This document shows, in pieces, positions 50,884 through 62,263 of a stretch of 64,000 nucleotides of DNA. This stretch comes from Rotaria socialis (taxonomy: Eukaryota; Rotifera; Eurotatoria; Philodinida; Philodinidae). Positions within the stretch are counted from its first letter, which is position 1, and every line of letters begins with the position of its first letter. The notes beneath the pieces were generated by a model. The model was not told where the DNA came from. It saw only the letters and a program-made list of their open reading frames with translations, and did not search any database. Made by a program: the position numbers and the translations under genes. Where the stretch lies: contig CAJNYU010001370.1 in assembly GCA_905331475.1 (NCBI GenBank), positions 1-64,000 of the forward strand. The letters run 5' to 3'.

Positions 50884-51762
50884 AATTGTTATATGATAGA
50901 TAGGATAGAATTAGGTTCAGTGATTACATGTTCAATAGTTCTATTCTTGTATATATTTGATCGTCTTACCTGTTTACAAAAAAAATATCAAGTTTTGAAT
51001 TGTTTCTCATCACGTGTATATGTTAGAGTTTTGTTTTAATTTCATAAAAATAAGCTATACTTAAAAAAGCATTCAGTACGTCAAGTATAATCGATTGTAT
51101 ACTTTTTGTTGTTGTTGTACAGATTGCGTAATAAATAGTAACGGTATAGTCTATGAAACCTACCCGATCGGTGCTGAAGAAACACGATGAATTCTCAAAT
51201 AAAAGGAATTTTTGAATCGAATGATTTGATTGAATCATTCATGTATACATTTTAATTGATCGATATTGTTGGTGAGAACTATCTTTAGTCATGACATTTA
51301 ATCTGAAGCGTTTTCTGTTCTCAAATATTATTGACATGTTAACAAAAATTTTTCATCAATATTCACACTAGAAATTGTGCTCTTGCTAAAAACGAGTAAG
51401 TCTCTACGAGTTTGAATTATGGTACTCGATCGATGCAGAACTTTTGCATTCATCCATCGTGTTTACCAGTTTCGTAATAAATAGGTGAATAATTAGGTAA
51501 TGAATGTAGATGCTGAAGAGCAAAATAAATAGATCAGTCCAATAGCCTAAAAATGAAGGATGAAAAGAACTAAATAGAAGATTTGCCAACGGTTTGATTT
51601 CGCATGAATACGGTGCAATATAATCTGGCTCATTAATCCGCTAAGGTCCGTTTAGTAAACGAAACCTAGAGTCCAACTTAATCCATGAACCTGCACATGA
51701 GGGCCAAAAACAAAATTAAGAACTATCGTGCTGGCTTTATTTTATTTAAATGAATATAGAAA
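50884..51762. other. Intergenic, no supported gene
   Basis: AT-rich sequence between the methyltransferase pseudogene and the 3' end of the PLP homeostasis gene. Nothing recognisable. Confidence 0.4.
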
Positions 51763-52470
51763 TCAATGACGAGCTCCAAATATTGAACTGCCCACACGTA
51801 CAATTGTGCTTCCCATTTGAATCGCACGTTCGTAGTCATGCGACATACCCATCGAAATTTCAATATCTTTTATGTTATAATTATATTTTGCACATAGTTC
51901 GTCGCGACATTTAATTAAAGCATGAAAATCTTGATCGCTCTGTGTTTGAACATTATTTAATGAGCCGATGGTCATCAAACCTTGGCAAACTAATAAGGGA
52001 CAATTGATTTTTATATAGTCATATAGAGATAGAAATTGTTTTGAATCAATTCCATATTTTTGTTTTTCATTACTTGTATTTATTTGTAGAAGAATATTTA
52101 AGTTTCGTGATTGCTGCTGAAGATTTAAATTTAAACGATTTGCTAAATCAATTGTATCAACGGTTTGAATACAATCAAGATTTGGTACGCGCGTTAAAAT
52201 TTTAGGAACTTTTTTTCGTTGTAAATGACCAACAAAATGCCAACGAATATCAGGACATTGACTACGAATTAATTGATTATTGGATTTCTTTTCTAACTCT
52301 TCAACATAGTTTTCACCAAAGTAACGTTGTCCAGCACGATAAAGTTCAATTATATCTTCAACTGCTTTTGTTTTTGATATAGCAATTAAACGAACCGGAG
52401 AACGATGAGATGACGATAGTTGATTTATACGTTCAACAATTATTTTGAGACGAGATACAAGCTCACTCAT
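51763..52470 (-). CDS. Pyridoxal phosphate homeostasis protein (PLPBP/YggS family)
   Basis: 235 residues, single exon, ATG at 52470. The family binds PLP and buffers its level; it has no known catalytic activity. The PLP lysine lies in IAISKTKAVEDI (K33), followed by RYFGENYVEEL, WHFVGHLQRKK, then QINTSNEKQKYGI, a CQGLMTIGS stretch and near the end EISMGMSHDYERAIQMGSTI with VRVGSSIFGAR, all diagnostic. The length matches bacterial and animal members (about 230-275). No targeting peptide is evident. The gene lies tail-to-head with the HIBCH gene about 400 bases upstream on the same strand. Confidence 0.95.
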   Translation of the reverse strand: MSELVSRLKIIVERINQLSSSHRSPVRLIAISKTKAVEDIIELYRAGQRYFGENYVEELEKKSNNQLIRSQCPDIRWHFVGHLQRKKVPKILTRVPNLDCIQTVDTIDLANRLNLNLQQQSRNLNILLQINTSNEKQKYGIDSKQFLSLYDYIKINCPLLVCQGLMTIGSLNNVQTQSDQDFHALIKCRDELCAKYNYNIKDIEISMGMSHDYERAIQMGSTIVRVGSSIFGARH

Positions 52471-52867
52471 TCAATCGAATTTAATATCTAGAAATAGATA
52501 TTTATCATCTAATTTATTCTTTCGTGGATGAGAATGAGTAATATATTACTCCAATGAAACGCTGGAGTGCTAAACTCGGCTCGTTCGTTTTTCAAACAGT
52601 TTCCTATGACTACGACAACAAAAATCTATCGCGACCGATTAACCTTGTATCTTAGTGCCCTCTAGTCCTTGTTTTGTTAGAGAAAAAAAATTCCATCGTT
52701 AACTCTAGCGTAAGACATAAACTATAGAAAAATCATTGAGGCGTAAGATAGAATTTATTAAATAAAGTTTTTATTCAAAAAGCAAAATACATCAAATCAA
52801 GCATCGATTTTATTTACCATGAGAAGTGTTGAATGTCCTAGCTCACTTGAACATATCGATTCTTGAT
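52471..52867. other. Short intergenic region between HIBCH and PLPBP genes
   Basis: Holds the HIBCH 3'UTR and the PLPBP promoter, since both genes are on the minus strand. No other feature. Confidence 0.4.
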
Positions 52868-54514
52868 TTACGACAATTGTAATTCGTTATTGGGTGATAA
52901 CTTTTCAAAATAAGATTCAATATCTTGATTAGAAATGTTTTCTAATGAATTAGGTTTCCATTGAGGTTTGTTATCTTTATCAATAAGAACTTAAAAATAG
53001 AAAAGTGAGTACACTTTTTTCTTATCAAGAATAACACATACCTGCTCGGACACCTTCGAAAAAATCATGACCATGTATAACATAATGTAAAATTCGATAT
53101 TCCATTTTTAAACATTCGTTCAAATCGAATTGTTTTCCTCGTTTCAATTGTTCTAACGTGATCTTCAGTGATGTTGGACTCTGAATAAACAAATGATTAA
53201 AATAGAATAGATACTAAATAAATAGATAGATAACCTTATTCTTAAGAATCTCAATTTGTTTCAAAGCAAATGATGATCCATCTGATTTTAATTGTTCAAA
53301 AATAGTTTCTACATTTTTTGTATCTATTGCAAAAATACGATTAATCAATGGCAATTGTTCCTGAAGACTGAATGATGATTTCGATGTGACCTATAATAAT
53401 AAGTAAACAAGTGAAATTATGAATGATACAACCAACTAACTCTAAATACAAGATAGAATTTCAAAGTACGCCTTTGTTATCTTGTCAAATATAATCATGG
53501 GAAAGGAAAAATACGGTTACAAGTTTCTACAAATTTTTTTAAAGGCCTACCAGTTCAGTATTTTCGTCCAAGACGTTTTTTATAGAATTGTAATCCGCTT
53601 TCGGTAATTTCAAGAGTTTTTGTTCTATTTCTTGTAGCTAAATACAAGAATGATATAAATGTGAAAATCTAGATAGTACTCGATTTGTTGGAAGAAAATG
53701 TGTTGCAATACCAGCATGAAGAACATCCATACCGTGTAAGCGATGGCCTGTTAAACCAAGAAAAACGCCAAGATTATTCGATAGACGTGAAAGAAAATAG
53801 GAACCACCGGCATTTGGAAACAAGCCTGTTTTGTAATAATCAATCACATAAATCAATGAATAATTTGCTTCTCATTTATTACCAATAGCTGTTTCAGGCA
53901 TTGCAACTGTTGTAATTTCTGTAGCTATTCGAAATGATCCATGTATGGATAAACCACAACCCTGTGATAAACAAAATGACAAATGGCTAACTCTCTATTT
54001 AACATACTCCACCCATAGTAATGCCATTGATCAATGCAACGTATGGTAATTTATACGTGCCAATAAGATAAAGAAGTTGATATTCATCTTTTAAATACGT
54101 ATTGCGAATATTTTCACCATTTAATGATGTGCTAGTAAGAACTAAAAGTAAATTTTGCTTTTAATTTTAAAATAGATATGTCTTTCATATTACTTTTTAA
54201 ATCACCACCAGCAGAAAATGCCTTTGGCCCAGTACTTTTAATAATAATAAATTGTGTTTTTTCATCTGATTCCCATTCCTAAACAAGTTTTCAAAATAAA
54301 AACCGGCTGACAAATTCAATTTTCATACTTTCATTTTCGAATAAAGCTGTTTGATCATCGAATGTGTCAAAGCATTTAATGTTTTTGGTTTATTTAATTG
54401 TACAATTCCAGCTTGATTAATATAATCAAATAGAATTTCATTATTTTGAGTTACACAGATATTTCGTTTAAAAAAAAATCGAGAAAATTGTTTTTGTACT
54501 ATGTTTCGGAACAT
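52868..54514 (-). CDS. 3-hydroxyisobutyryl-CoA hydrolase (HIBCH), Asp to Asn at a catalytic position
   Basis: Nine exons (54329-54514, 54194-54278, 54008-54141, 53883-53961, 53680-53825, 53551-53637, 53235-53390, 53042-53180, 52868-52989) give 377 residues; human HIBCH is 386. It acts in mitochondrial valine catabolism. The crotonase fold shows [26 protein letters not shown], the oxyanion-hole [23 protein letters not shown] and [20 protein letters not shown]. The C-terminal part includes [17 protein letters not shown] and [11 protein letters not shown], typical of HIBCH rather than enoyl-CoA hydratase. The catalytic Glu is present (E158). The Asp normally found eight residues later in LFPDxGG reads Asn (N166, LFPNAGG). 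A 43-bp intron (53638-53679) removes an apparent in-frame stop. The N-terminus ([16 protein letters not shown]) suits a mitochondrial presequence. Confidence 0.93.
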
Positions 54515-54547
54515 TTGATTTTGTTAATAAGAAATCGAATAGAATAT

Positions 54548-54793
54548 ATGTTAAAAACCACGACATCTACATTTGATTTAACCATTCATATTAGATCGCT
54601 ACTCGATCAATATAATACTGATCAAAATAGTAAAATATTAGCTGTTTCAAATTTTATTTTTTGACAAAAATCAAACAAAACTTGGGAGACCATGATGGTA
54701 TTCAATGCAAAATATGCACCGATTTACATGGAAACTTTAATTGAAGATCTAAAAGATCGTCATATCATTCGATTCCATTTTGAGAAATATTAA
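54548..54793 (+). pseudogene. Possible short gene fragment
   Basis: An ATG-started frame (MLKTTTSTFDLTIHIRSL, then YNTDQNSKILAV) and a second frame ending NAKYAPIYMETLIEDLKDRH and FEKY before TAA look protein-like, but no convincing splice pair links them. It lies head to head with the HIBCH start about 35 bases away, so it could be a truncated neighbour. The family is unknown. Confidence 0.25.
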
Positions 54794-54873
54794 TCGAAAA
54801 AAACGAGAAAAATATTGCCCGAAGGACAAAAAAAAGCGGTTTAAGTCAATTAAAAAATGAAGTATTATATTTC

Positions 54874-55395
54874 TTTTTGTGTACTCAAAAAAAAAGTACA
54901 CTATAGATTCGGTCAGTGTGCCTGGGCGTCCGTGTGTTTATTCGATAGCTCTTCACAATTACATTCGACTGAGTTGAAATTTTGTGCACAGAATTGTCTC
55001 ATCAATATCTCAGTCGAGTTCGAAGATGAGAAGGATCCGTCAAGAAATGGTTGAGTTATCGAAAAAATTGTCATTTTTGATCAGACCATCCCTGAGGGGG
55101 AGTACACGGATTTTTCAAAAAAACTTTTTTTTCTCAGAATTATTCACAACATATATAAATCGACTCAGTTTTTAACGCTGATTCTGCATCTGATATTAGT
55201 TTTGAACTAAATCGTAGCTTTCTAACAAAACATCGCCTGAAAAAAGTCTCAAAATGCACAAAAACTGCATCCAGAAATCAAATTGCCTAGTTTCTCATGA
55301 TCATTTTGGTGTTCAGACATTCTAGAATGACTCATACGTCCCATGCACTTTTTGCAGCACACATAAATCTCGGATGAAATTCGAACTTTCCACAT
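54874..55395 (+). repeat. Dispersed repeat, copy 2 (with copy at 21149-21475)
   Basis: Shares TTTTTGTGTACTCAAAA, a run of over 60 bases around 54998-55067, CAGACCATCCCTGAGGGGG, and the CGACTCAGTTTTT block with copy 1. The final GCAG(T/C)ACAC..TCGGATG tail is found only about 180 bases further on in this copy, so it carries an internal segment (about 55174-55345) missing in copy 1. Confidence 0.8.
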
Positions 55396-56347
55396 TTATT
55401 TTTAATTTAATTTGATTATTTCTTACAAAGGATCTTTCAAATCATAAATGGAAACAGTTGAGCCTAGCGATGCACTAAAATTAATCCTTGTCAACTTCGG
55501 TTCAATTCTATATTTAGATAATAATTACAAAAACTTTCAAAAACATTTATAGCTCTGATTATGACACCACAGTGTCTCTTATTATATTCAAGGAAATATT
55601 TTGTTTTCTCCTGTACAATACGTTTGCATTTTTGAGACAATGATCTTTATTTTCAGTCACAATTAAAAAAATATTCTATCAATTGTTATTTACAAAACAG
55701 TGTTCAAGAAAGAATGGAATTTTTGAAAAGTTTTTTCTTCTCCATCAAGAGACATCTAGTCTTGTAAAAGCGAAAAACAACCTCTACCATCAACTAACGG
55801 GATAAGAGCACAAAAGATTTCTGTATTCTTAAACAAAAAAAAGATAAGACCAGTTGATGTTTGGAGAAGAAGATTTTTTTGAGGTAAACAAAATTTTCAG
55901 TTAAAAATTAGAAATGAAATGCTCTAGTAATATGGCTCAATTAGTATAGAGATTAATTAGTTTTACTTAATTGTTCAGAGTAATAAGAAACTAGTTGCAT
56001 AACAGTGTTTACTGTTTGTTATTAACGAATGAAAGTAAGTAGAAGCACTTAGATTATAAGTTAATTACATCACACCCGAAGAGGAAGTACACATCGAGGG
56101 GGGCCTTCATTAACATTTTCCAGCTTCAGATTTGGTGATATTAGTTTTTAATTAACTTATTATGAATAGAGTTGCGCATGTTTTTGTTTTTATTCTAATA
56201 AATATTTCCTGAACCGAAAAAAAAGGAAAAAATGCTGCTTTGACCTTGGTCAGTAAATCTCTTGGTTTCAAATAAATTAAAAACTTGCAAATTTTCTTTC
56301 TTTGAAATTACGTATCAATATTTGTTTCAGTTAAATAATTTATTCAA
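55396..56347. other. Intergenic, no supported gene
   Basis: AT-rich, with no recognisable coding or repeat structure apart from poly-A and poly-T tracts. Confidence 0.4.
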
Positions 56348-57391
56348 GTGATGGTTTATTCTCCATTACTTACTGGTGGTCTCAGTCAACCTCTCATGCG
56401 CTTAGTAGTCGATGAAAATCCATCAAAGTCAGACGACGTGCATGACCAATGGTTGATCAGAAATGTCCCACGAACTGATAAACTCTCAGTAAAAATTTTC
56501 GACAAAGATAATGATAAAGTCAAAGATGATTACATTGGTAGTTTTGAATTATCTCTTCGGCCAAGAAACTGTCGGTCAACTGAGAGCATAAATAGTTGGG
56601 GCAAAGTTCGAGGAATATCGAATTGAGTATTGAACGTTTTCTTTCGTCACTCGAGACTCAAACTCTTGGCCCATACACATTCGATGGTCCTGTTCGTTAT
56701 TCTGGTCATAGCTTATTGGCTGTTGGACAATTAACTAAAGTTAATGATGAGCGATTTTATTCAACTTGATAAATTTGTTTAAAACGAATCGATTATTTCT
56801 TGGATCCAACTGAGAAACAAAAATGGAGTCCATCGTACAGAGCAGCTCAAGCAATTTTCGAAGGACCGGTGTCGCTTGGTGTTCAATCCTTGATAAAGCA
56901 AGTACATCATATGCTCTCTCCAAAACATACAACGAATCGATTCGGTGCTTTGAATACTAGTCACGATTTCTGGAAATTATTGTGAGATGAAGCAACATTG
57001 CAGGTAAAACCTTGTGTTTACACTTATATTATTGATGATTGAGCATGGCGATTTAGTGAGACAGACGCACCGTTTTTTCTTGATTTTGCATCAAAACATG
57101 GTCTTCATGCAAATTGTTCTGAAACTGTTTGTTACGCAGGAGAAATGCATCCACGACCAATTTGTGGATGGGATAGATTTACTTCAGCCATTCAGGTAGA
57201 TTGCGACCAATGGGAGTTAGTTATCGGTAATGGATCAAGTACTTATCCACCAGATCGATCACTTCTTGTTAAACTGAAAGATTAACTTTCTTTCATTTTC
57301 ACTCATTGAAAAATCGCCATTTATCATTTTACAGATTCGGAATTAAAATTAAGTATTGAAGCTTGTCGATCATTTGCTAAATCTGGTTAAA
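56348..57391 (+). pseudogene. Decayed C2-domain gene of fungal-like type
   Basis: The first block encodes the end of a C2 domain (DQWLIRNVPRTDKLSVKIFD, then KDNDKVKDDYIGSFEL with Ca-binding acidic residues). After frameshifts and stops come blocks LGPYTFDGPVRYSGHS, WSPSYRAAQAIFEGPVSL, LSPKHTTNRFGALNTSHDFW and AWRFSETDAPFFLDFASKHG. Then HANCSETVCYAGEMHPRP, QWELVIGNGSSTYPPDRSLL and finally SELKLSIEACRSFAKSG near 57340-57390. The order matches a family of fungal C2-domain proteins as I remember it (uncertain). At least one stop (TGA before AWRFSE) and several frame changes make it non-functional. The start of the C2 domain is missing or too decayed to see. Confidence 0.6.
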
Positions 57392-58602
57392 TGAAATCGA
57401 TACGAACTATCGAACAATTTATTTCGAAAAAAAAACACTTGATTATAAAGCGTTGAAATCGAATCATGTTTAATAAATTGTTTTCTTTATCCGATTAGAT
57501 TTTAACTGCAAGGGAAAGATCAATTGACTACCGAATATTGTCCATTTCATTTTCATCACCTATTCGTATTGATCTCAATGCTATTCAAATCTACAGAATG
57601 AGTGAGTTTTCACTGTGTCAAAGTGACCCTAAAAAGTGGCCAATTAAATCTACTGGTCTTATTTTAAAATAAAGATTATGTTAGGAACTGTTGAGCCTTC
57701 GCAGTTTGGAACACTACCTCTGCCTACAGTAGATTATATGAATTTATTCTAATATTTCAACAATGATCTCTGTAAAATATGCAAATATTTCATTATATTA
57801 AAATTGGTGAGCATCAGGTTATTTTAGACGATCCCCTCAGTCGGGATTATATAGAAGCTGCTTAAATTCAATGGAAGCTGTGTACCACGAAGTTGAGTCA
57901 TGTAGCATGTAATAAGATTTTCTCTAATTAAATAAAATGGTGTTTTTTCTTTTATATGCACCACTGCGTACCCATTCATTTTAATATCGACCCGTCGAAA
58001 CGCTAAGTTATCCAGTAGATTTCAATGTTATAAATGAATGCCATCAATGTAATTTGTGTTTACATCCTGTTGTATCCTTTTAATTTTCAAATGGCACTAT
58101 GATAAAGACTGGATAGTTAAAACTATTTTCCGTGAGATCAAATACGATTAGTTAACGAGAAAGATTGTATTTGACTTTTAAAAAAAAATCATGTTCATAA
58201 TCTTAAAATTTTAATTAAAAAGTAGCCTGAGCTAGTGTAAGCAAACTAATTTGATTTATCATATCCTACTGAATATATAATGAAGTTGCCCTTCCTTGAT
58301 ATATATATATATATAGGTACAGATTATTTAAAATATTTATCCATCTGACTAATCAAAATAACCCTATGAGAATCTCTTAGACAATAGTCTTATAATTGAA
58401 TCTATCTAAATTTGTCTTCAATTGCGTAGAATCGAACACTTTTTTTTAATATTTCAATTATCTGCACAACATTTCCTGTGACTTAAGTGTAATAGATAGA
58501 GAAAGAGAAAAAGAAGACTTCATGTAAACATGGAACGCTAATCAAATAAGACGAAGAAAATTACTACTCTCAGGATCAGAAAGAAAATTTTTTCTAAGAA
58601 TA
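57392..58602. other. Intergenic with possible further debris
   Basis: Small protein-like scraps occur near 57500-57600 (SPIRIDLNAIQIYRM) and 57690-57750 (GTVEPSQFGTLPLPTVDY), perhaps from another decayed gene. A TA run lies at about 58299-58315. Nuclear receptor promoter sequence should lie just before 58603. Confidence 0.3.
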
Positions 58603-59864
58603 ATGTTACCTGCGCACAAAACACAAAACACACTCACAATGGAACCAGAACGGATAGGAAAAGCACCAAGATTCTACTTACCTTTGATGTGTAAGATATG
58701 TGGGGATGTCGCACGTGGTTTCAATTTTGATGTTATAACATGTTTATCGTGTAAGGCTTTTTTTCGAAGAAATGCATTTCGATTATCGGTAAGTTAATTT
58801 CACGTTAACTTATTATCTGTTTCATAAATTTTATATTCGATAGAGTATACGTTGTTGCCAACGTAAAAATTGTTGTAAAATAACAAAAGAAACACGTAGT
58901 TATTGCCCAGCTTGTCGTCTGAAAAAATGTTATGCATTTGGTATGAATTCTAATTTAATTCAATCTGTTTCCAAACGTGAAACAAGCTCTCATGTGTTCA
59001 AAGAATCGATGATAGAAAAACAAAATAAAATGCAATTATCCACGGTAAATCGATTTTAAATTATATTGTTTCAATTGGATTTTTTAATGTTTTTATTTTC
59101 TGTAGCCTAGACCAATTGGTCTTCTTCAAAATGATTCGTCAATGTTATCACACGATCAATGGAATCTTCTTTCGAATATCATTCGATCTTATGATAAGCA
59201 AAATGTTGTCAATGAAGTACGACGTATACTTGAAAGCAAATCTTCATTACCAGCAAAATTACGTTTGAAACCTGCCGACACAATGGATCTTATGAGTAAA
59301 CCTTTGGAAAACATTGTACTACTTATGGGAAATTCGCCTCATTTTTGCGCTTTATCAAGCAATGCTCATCGAGCTGTGGTATCACATAATATACTTTTAA
59401 CTGGCGGTCTCGATGGATATTTTGTTGCTCGTGAAACTGATCAACTCAAGAATATACATTATATGATTGCCAGTAGTGCTCTTTACGGCTCAGATTTTAT
59501 GGCACAATGTGCTAAAGACAATGAACGTTTGGAGCCAAATGGAAATTTGATTAAGATTATGTTATTTGTTTTGATATTTTCAAGTAATTGCTCAATGGTT
59601 GTATTCAATGACAAAGAAGATATCAATATAATGTCCAGCACCATTGAACTAATTCATATACAAAATATTTATTTGGCGATATTATGGAAATATTTAATTT
59701 ATTTATATGGATATAATCAAGCAATCGTGCATTTTTCTGCGATGGTAAAAAGTGTTCTTGACATGCTCCGCCGAGTAGAAGATCTATCCAAGAACGATAC
59801 TCTGGAAAGAATAATTGATAGAGTTGTGACGCATGCAGAACGTTCTTTGGCCATAGAAGACTAA
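58603..59864 (+). CDS. Nuclear hormone receptor with divergent P-box
   Basis: Three exons (58603-58788, 58844-59044, 59106-59864) give 381 residues. The DNA-binding domain starts at about 27. First finger: CKICGDVARGFNFDVITCLS, then CKAFFRRNAF. The second finger is CCQRKNCCKITKETRSYC, then PACRLKKCYAFGM. All eight zinc cysteines are present. The P-box reads CLSCKAFF instead of the common CEGCKGFF, so DNA specificity may differ. The C-terminal ligand-binding part (NLLSNIIRSYDKQNVVN through a helical end RRVEDLSKNDTLERIIDRVV) is divergent and I see no clear AF-2 helix. Ligand and subfamily cannot be assigned. It is probably a nuclear transcription factor of an expanded, fast-evolving group. Confidence 0.92.
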
Positions 59865-60513
59865 ATTACATTTCCCGCATGCCTTCATTAAAAAGTTGAT
59901 GGTTCAAGTACTGTGTTGCGTTTGTTTAATTATCTGTTATTAAGTCATTGTAAAAGATTTTGAAATAAATAATGATGATATTCGGCATTAATTATTATTT
60001 CAATTTTACAAATAAAATCCTGCTTAATTTACCGTCGGATGCAATGAATAATAACCTTAAATTAGCCACAAGTCTTCCTACTCTCTTTATTACGACTGAA
60101 AATAGATCATGCTTGTCATCAATATAAGAGTTTTCTTCATAATTATATTTTTCGGAAACTTCTTATGCATTTGTTTTTTAATATATCTTAAGAAACTTAT
60201 GTAGCCTGAATCATATTCTCTCTAGATATGAATTTTTATTCGATTTGATCGTCAGCTCATATTACAAGTGCAAGTTACCAGAATTGAACCACGTCAATGG
60301 ATGCGAAATAAAGTTTAAGTTGAAAAACTTTGAAACTAGCTGTCAGTGCATTTATGCCTATGCAATAAAAATGTTTTTCTTGTACATTAACTTTGAACTA
60401 TAATAAAAGTAGTTTTAATCGAGTGAAGCATATTTCGTTCCTAGAAAAATGATAGCTTTGAAGTTTTAATAGATAGATAGGAAATAGCATTGGCGAATCT
60501 TTGCTTTTAAACT
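59865..60513. other. Convergent 3' intergenic region
   Basis: Lies between the 3' ends of the nuclear receptor (+) and PEX2 (-) genes, with AATAAA at about 59966 and TTTATT on the PEX2 side near 60513. No gene. Confidence 0.4.
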
Positions 60514-61308
60514 TTATTCAGAAGAAAATTCTTTTGGCTTAATATTATGAAGCGTTTTAAAACAAATTGGACATGACTGTTGTATTAAACTATAAGCGCA
60601 TACATAGCAAAAATAATGTTTACAATCGCCAATGGATTCATGTGGCATGACAATCGATTGTTCACATACAGAACAAATATTTGTTTGTTCAAGACGTTTC
60701 ATTACGGTTCCAGATAAATATTTTCTCATTAATGTACGTGCTTTTAATGATGTTAGAAATGGGATTAGCGTACCTAATGTTTCATTGAGTGTATGCCAAA
60801 TTAATTCGCGTTTCATATATGAATAATCAAGTATCCGAAGTGATGGCCGATGATTATGAATTGTTTTCACACCAGCTATTCGTTCGAATAGATTTACATA
60901 TTTACCGCCATGAAGAAAGACTAGAAAATTCATAAGCGAAATTGCTTTGTAAATAAATTGAAATGGTAATAGTCGTCGATAATCAACTAAAAATTTTTCG
61001 TAGATGTAAGAGAAAAAAAATGATAACAAATAAAGGCATTTTTGGTAACGAGTCAATGGTGATGACGAATATTTTAGTTCTAAAAGTTGTTGACCAATGG
61101 TTGCTGAAAAACGCGACGAAAGAATTGTATTGTATGATGTTAGTACACGAAGAAATAATTGAAATTCATGTTTAAATGAATGAATTAAATGTGAATAATA
61201 AATTCGAAAAAGTGACGAAAACATATCCCAATTGTAACCATGAAAATCTTCATCGAGATAATTTGCATCGATTTGAGGAGTTCGAAGTGCTGTTATTGGT
61301 TCGCTCAT
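60514..61308 (-). CDS. PEX2: Peroxin PEX2 (RING E3 ligase of the peroxisomal import complex)
   Basis: 264 residues, single exon, ATG at 61308. PEX2 with PEX10 and PEX12 forms the peroxisomal ubiquitin ligase that recycles PEX5. Features in order are LRTPQIDANYLDEDF near 8-22 (the conserved start of PEX2), helices through YLLSFFFSYIYEKF and NFLVFLHGGKYVNLFERIAG, then the MKRELIWHTLNETLGTLIPF segment. A C-terminal C3HC4 RING follows (CSVCEQSIVMPHESIGDCKH, then YFCYVCAYSL and SCPICFKTL). The spacing and the GGKYxxLxER stretch favour PEX2 over PEX10 or PEX12. It is somewhat shorter than human PEX2 (305). No introns. Confidence 0.92.
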   Translation of the reverse strand: MSEPITALRTPQIDANYLDEDFHGYNWDMFSSLFRIYYSHLIHSFKHEFQLFLRVLTSYNTILSSRFSATIGQQLLELKYSSSPLTRYQKCLYLLSFFFSYIYEKFLVDYRRLLPFQFIYKAISLMNFLVFLHGGKYVNLFERIAGVKTIHNHRPSLRILDYSYMKRELIWHTLNETLGTLIPFLTSLKARTLMRKYLSGTVMKRLEQTNICSVCEQSIVMPHESIGDCKHYFCYVCAYSLIQQSCPICFKTLHNIKPKEFSSE

Positions 61309-62263
61309 TCTAATCTAAAATATAACATAGAAGAGATTATGAGTGGTTCTATTTTTAGATTAGCCAGGCCACTGTACTTGACTAAAGACTAATGCAACTG
61401 TTAAATTAATATACAATGCAGATTAATATTTAAGTTAAACTTCTTTCTTGCATTCTATGTATGGATCAAATTTTCGAAGAACAGCATTCAACTTTTGTCA
61501 TTATCTTTTGGCTTCAAAGATATGGGGGGTAGTTTACACAATTGTTAATTACTGTTGAATTTTTTCTAGTAAAATATTTATTACGGAAGAATGAGGCTAC
61601 AGAATTCTTTTGACTTTTTAAACCAGACATCTAATCTAAACACGTAATAAACTTAAATTATATTTTAGCCAAATGTAAATATGTTTATTTGCACTTTTTA
61701 TGATTAATAAATAGTACTTTGCAAGATTAACGTCTGGTGAAGAATATTAATTATTGATCTCAACGAATTCAAAAATGAATGCTTATTGTTGACTTTCATA
61801 GACAAATGAAATTTGTTTTAAAACGACATTAAATTAACTTTTACAAAATATCATTAGTAATTTATTCTTTTGTTTCTGAAGTTCTATAAAAATGTCGACT
61901 AAGACTTTAACCACAGTTCAATGATAATGAGTTTTTTTCCAGGTTTATTTTAATACTTACGCATCAGCTGCGTCTGATTTGTAATGATTTTCTTTTAGAT
62001 TCTAAATGCAATATAATACATATATTTTATAAAAAAGAAATTGACGGAACAAATTTTACGTACTTACTCTTAACATCATTCACCAATGATTATATTAACG
62101 ACGTTGAGCTGAAGCTAAGCAAAGAAATAAACACCAGCGTCAGTGATGACCTCTATTGACACGATATTGGTCTTGTCTTTAACAAATCGCAACAGTAAAA
62201 TCTATCTACATTTTTTTTATTTCTTCCCGCTTTTTAAGTTTTACCACAGGATTTCATTTTCAA
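61309..62263. other. Intergenic region between PEX2 and the WDR76-like-module genes
   Basis: Divergent promoters for PEX2 (-) and the 62264 gene (+) should lie here. No coding sequence is recognised. Confidence 0.4.

Noticed and set aside
53638..53679. Apparent in-frame TAG stop in the HIBCH coding sequence
   Set aside because: A 42-43 base GTACTATC..ATTTAG intron removes it and restores the expected protein sequence ([15 protein letters not shown]), so it is not a pseudogene mark.
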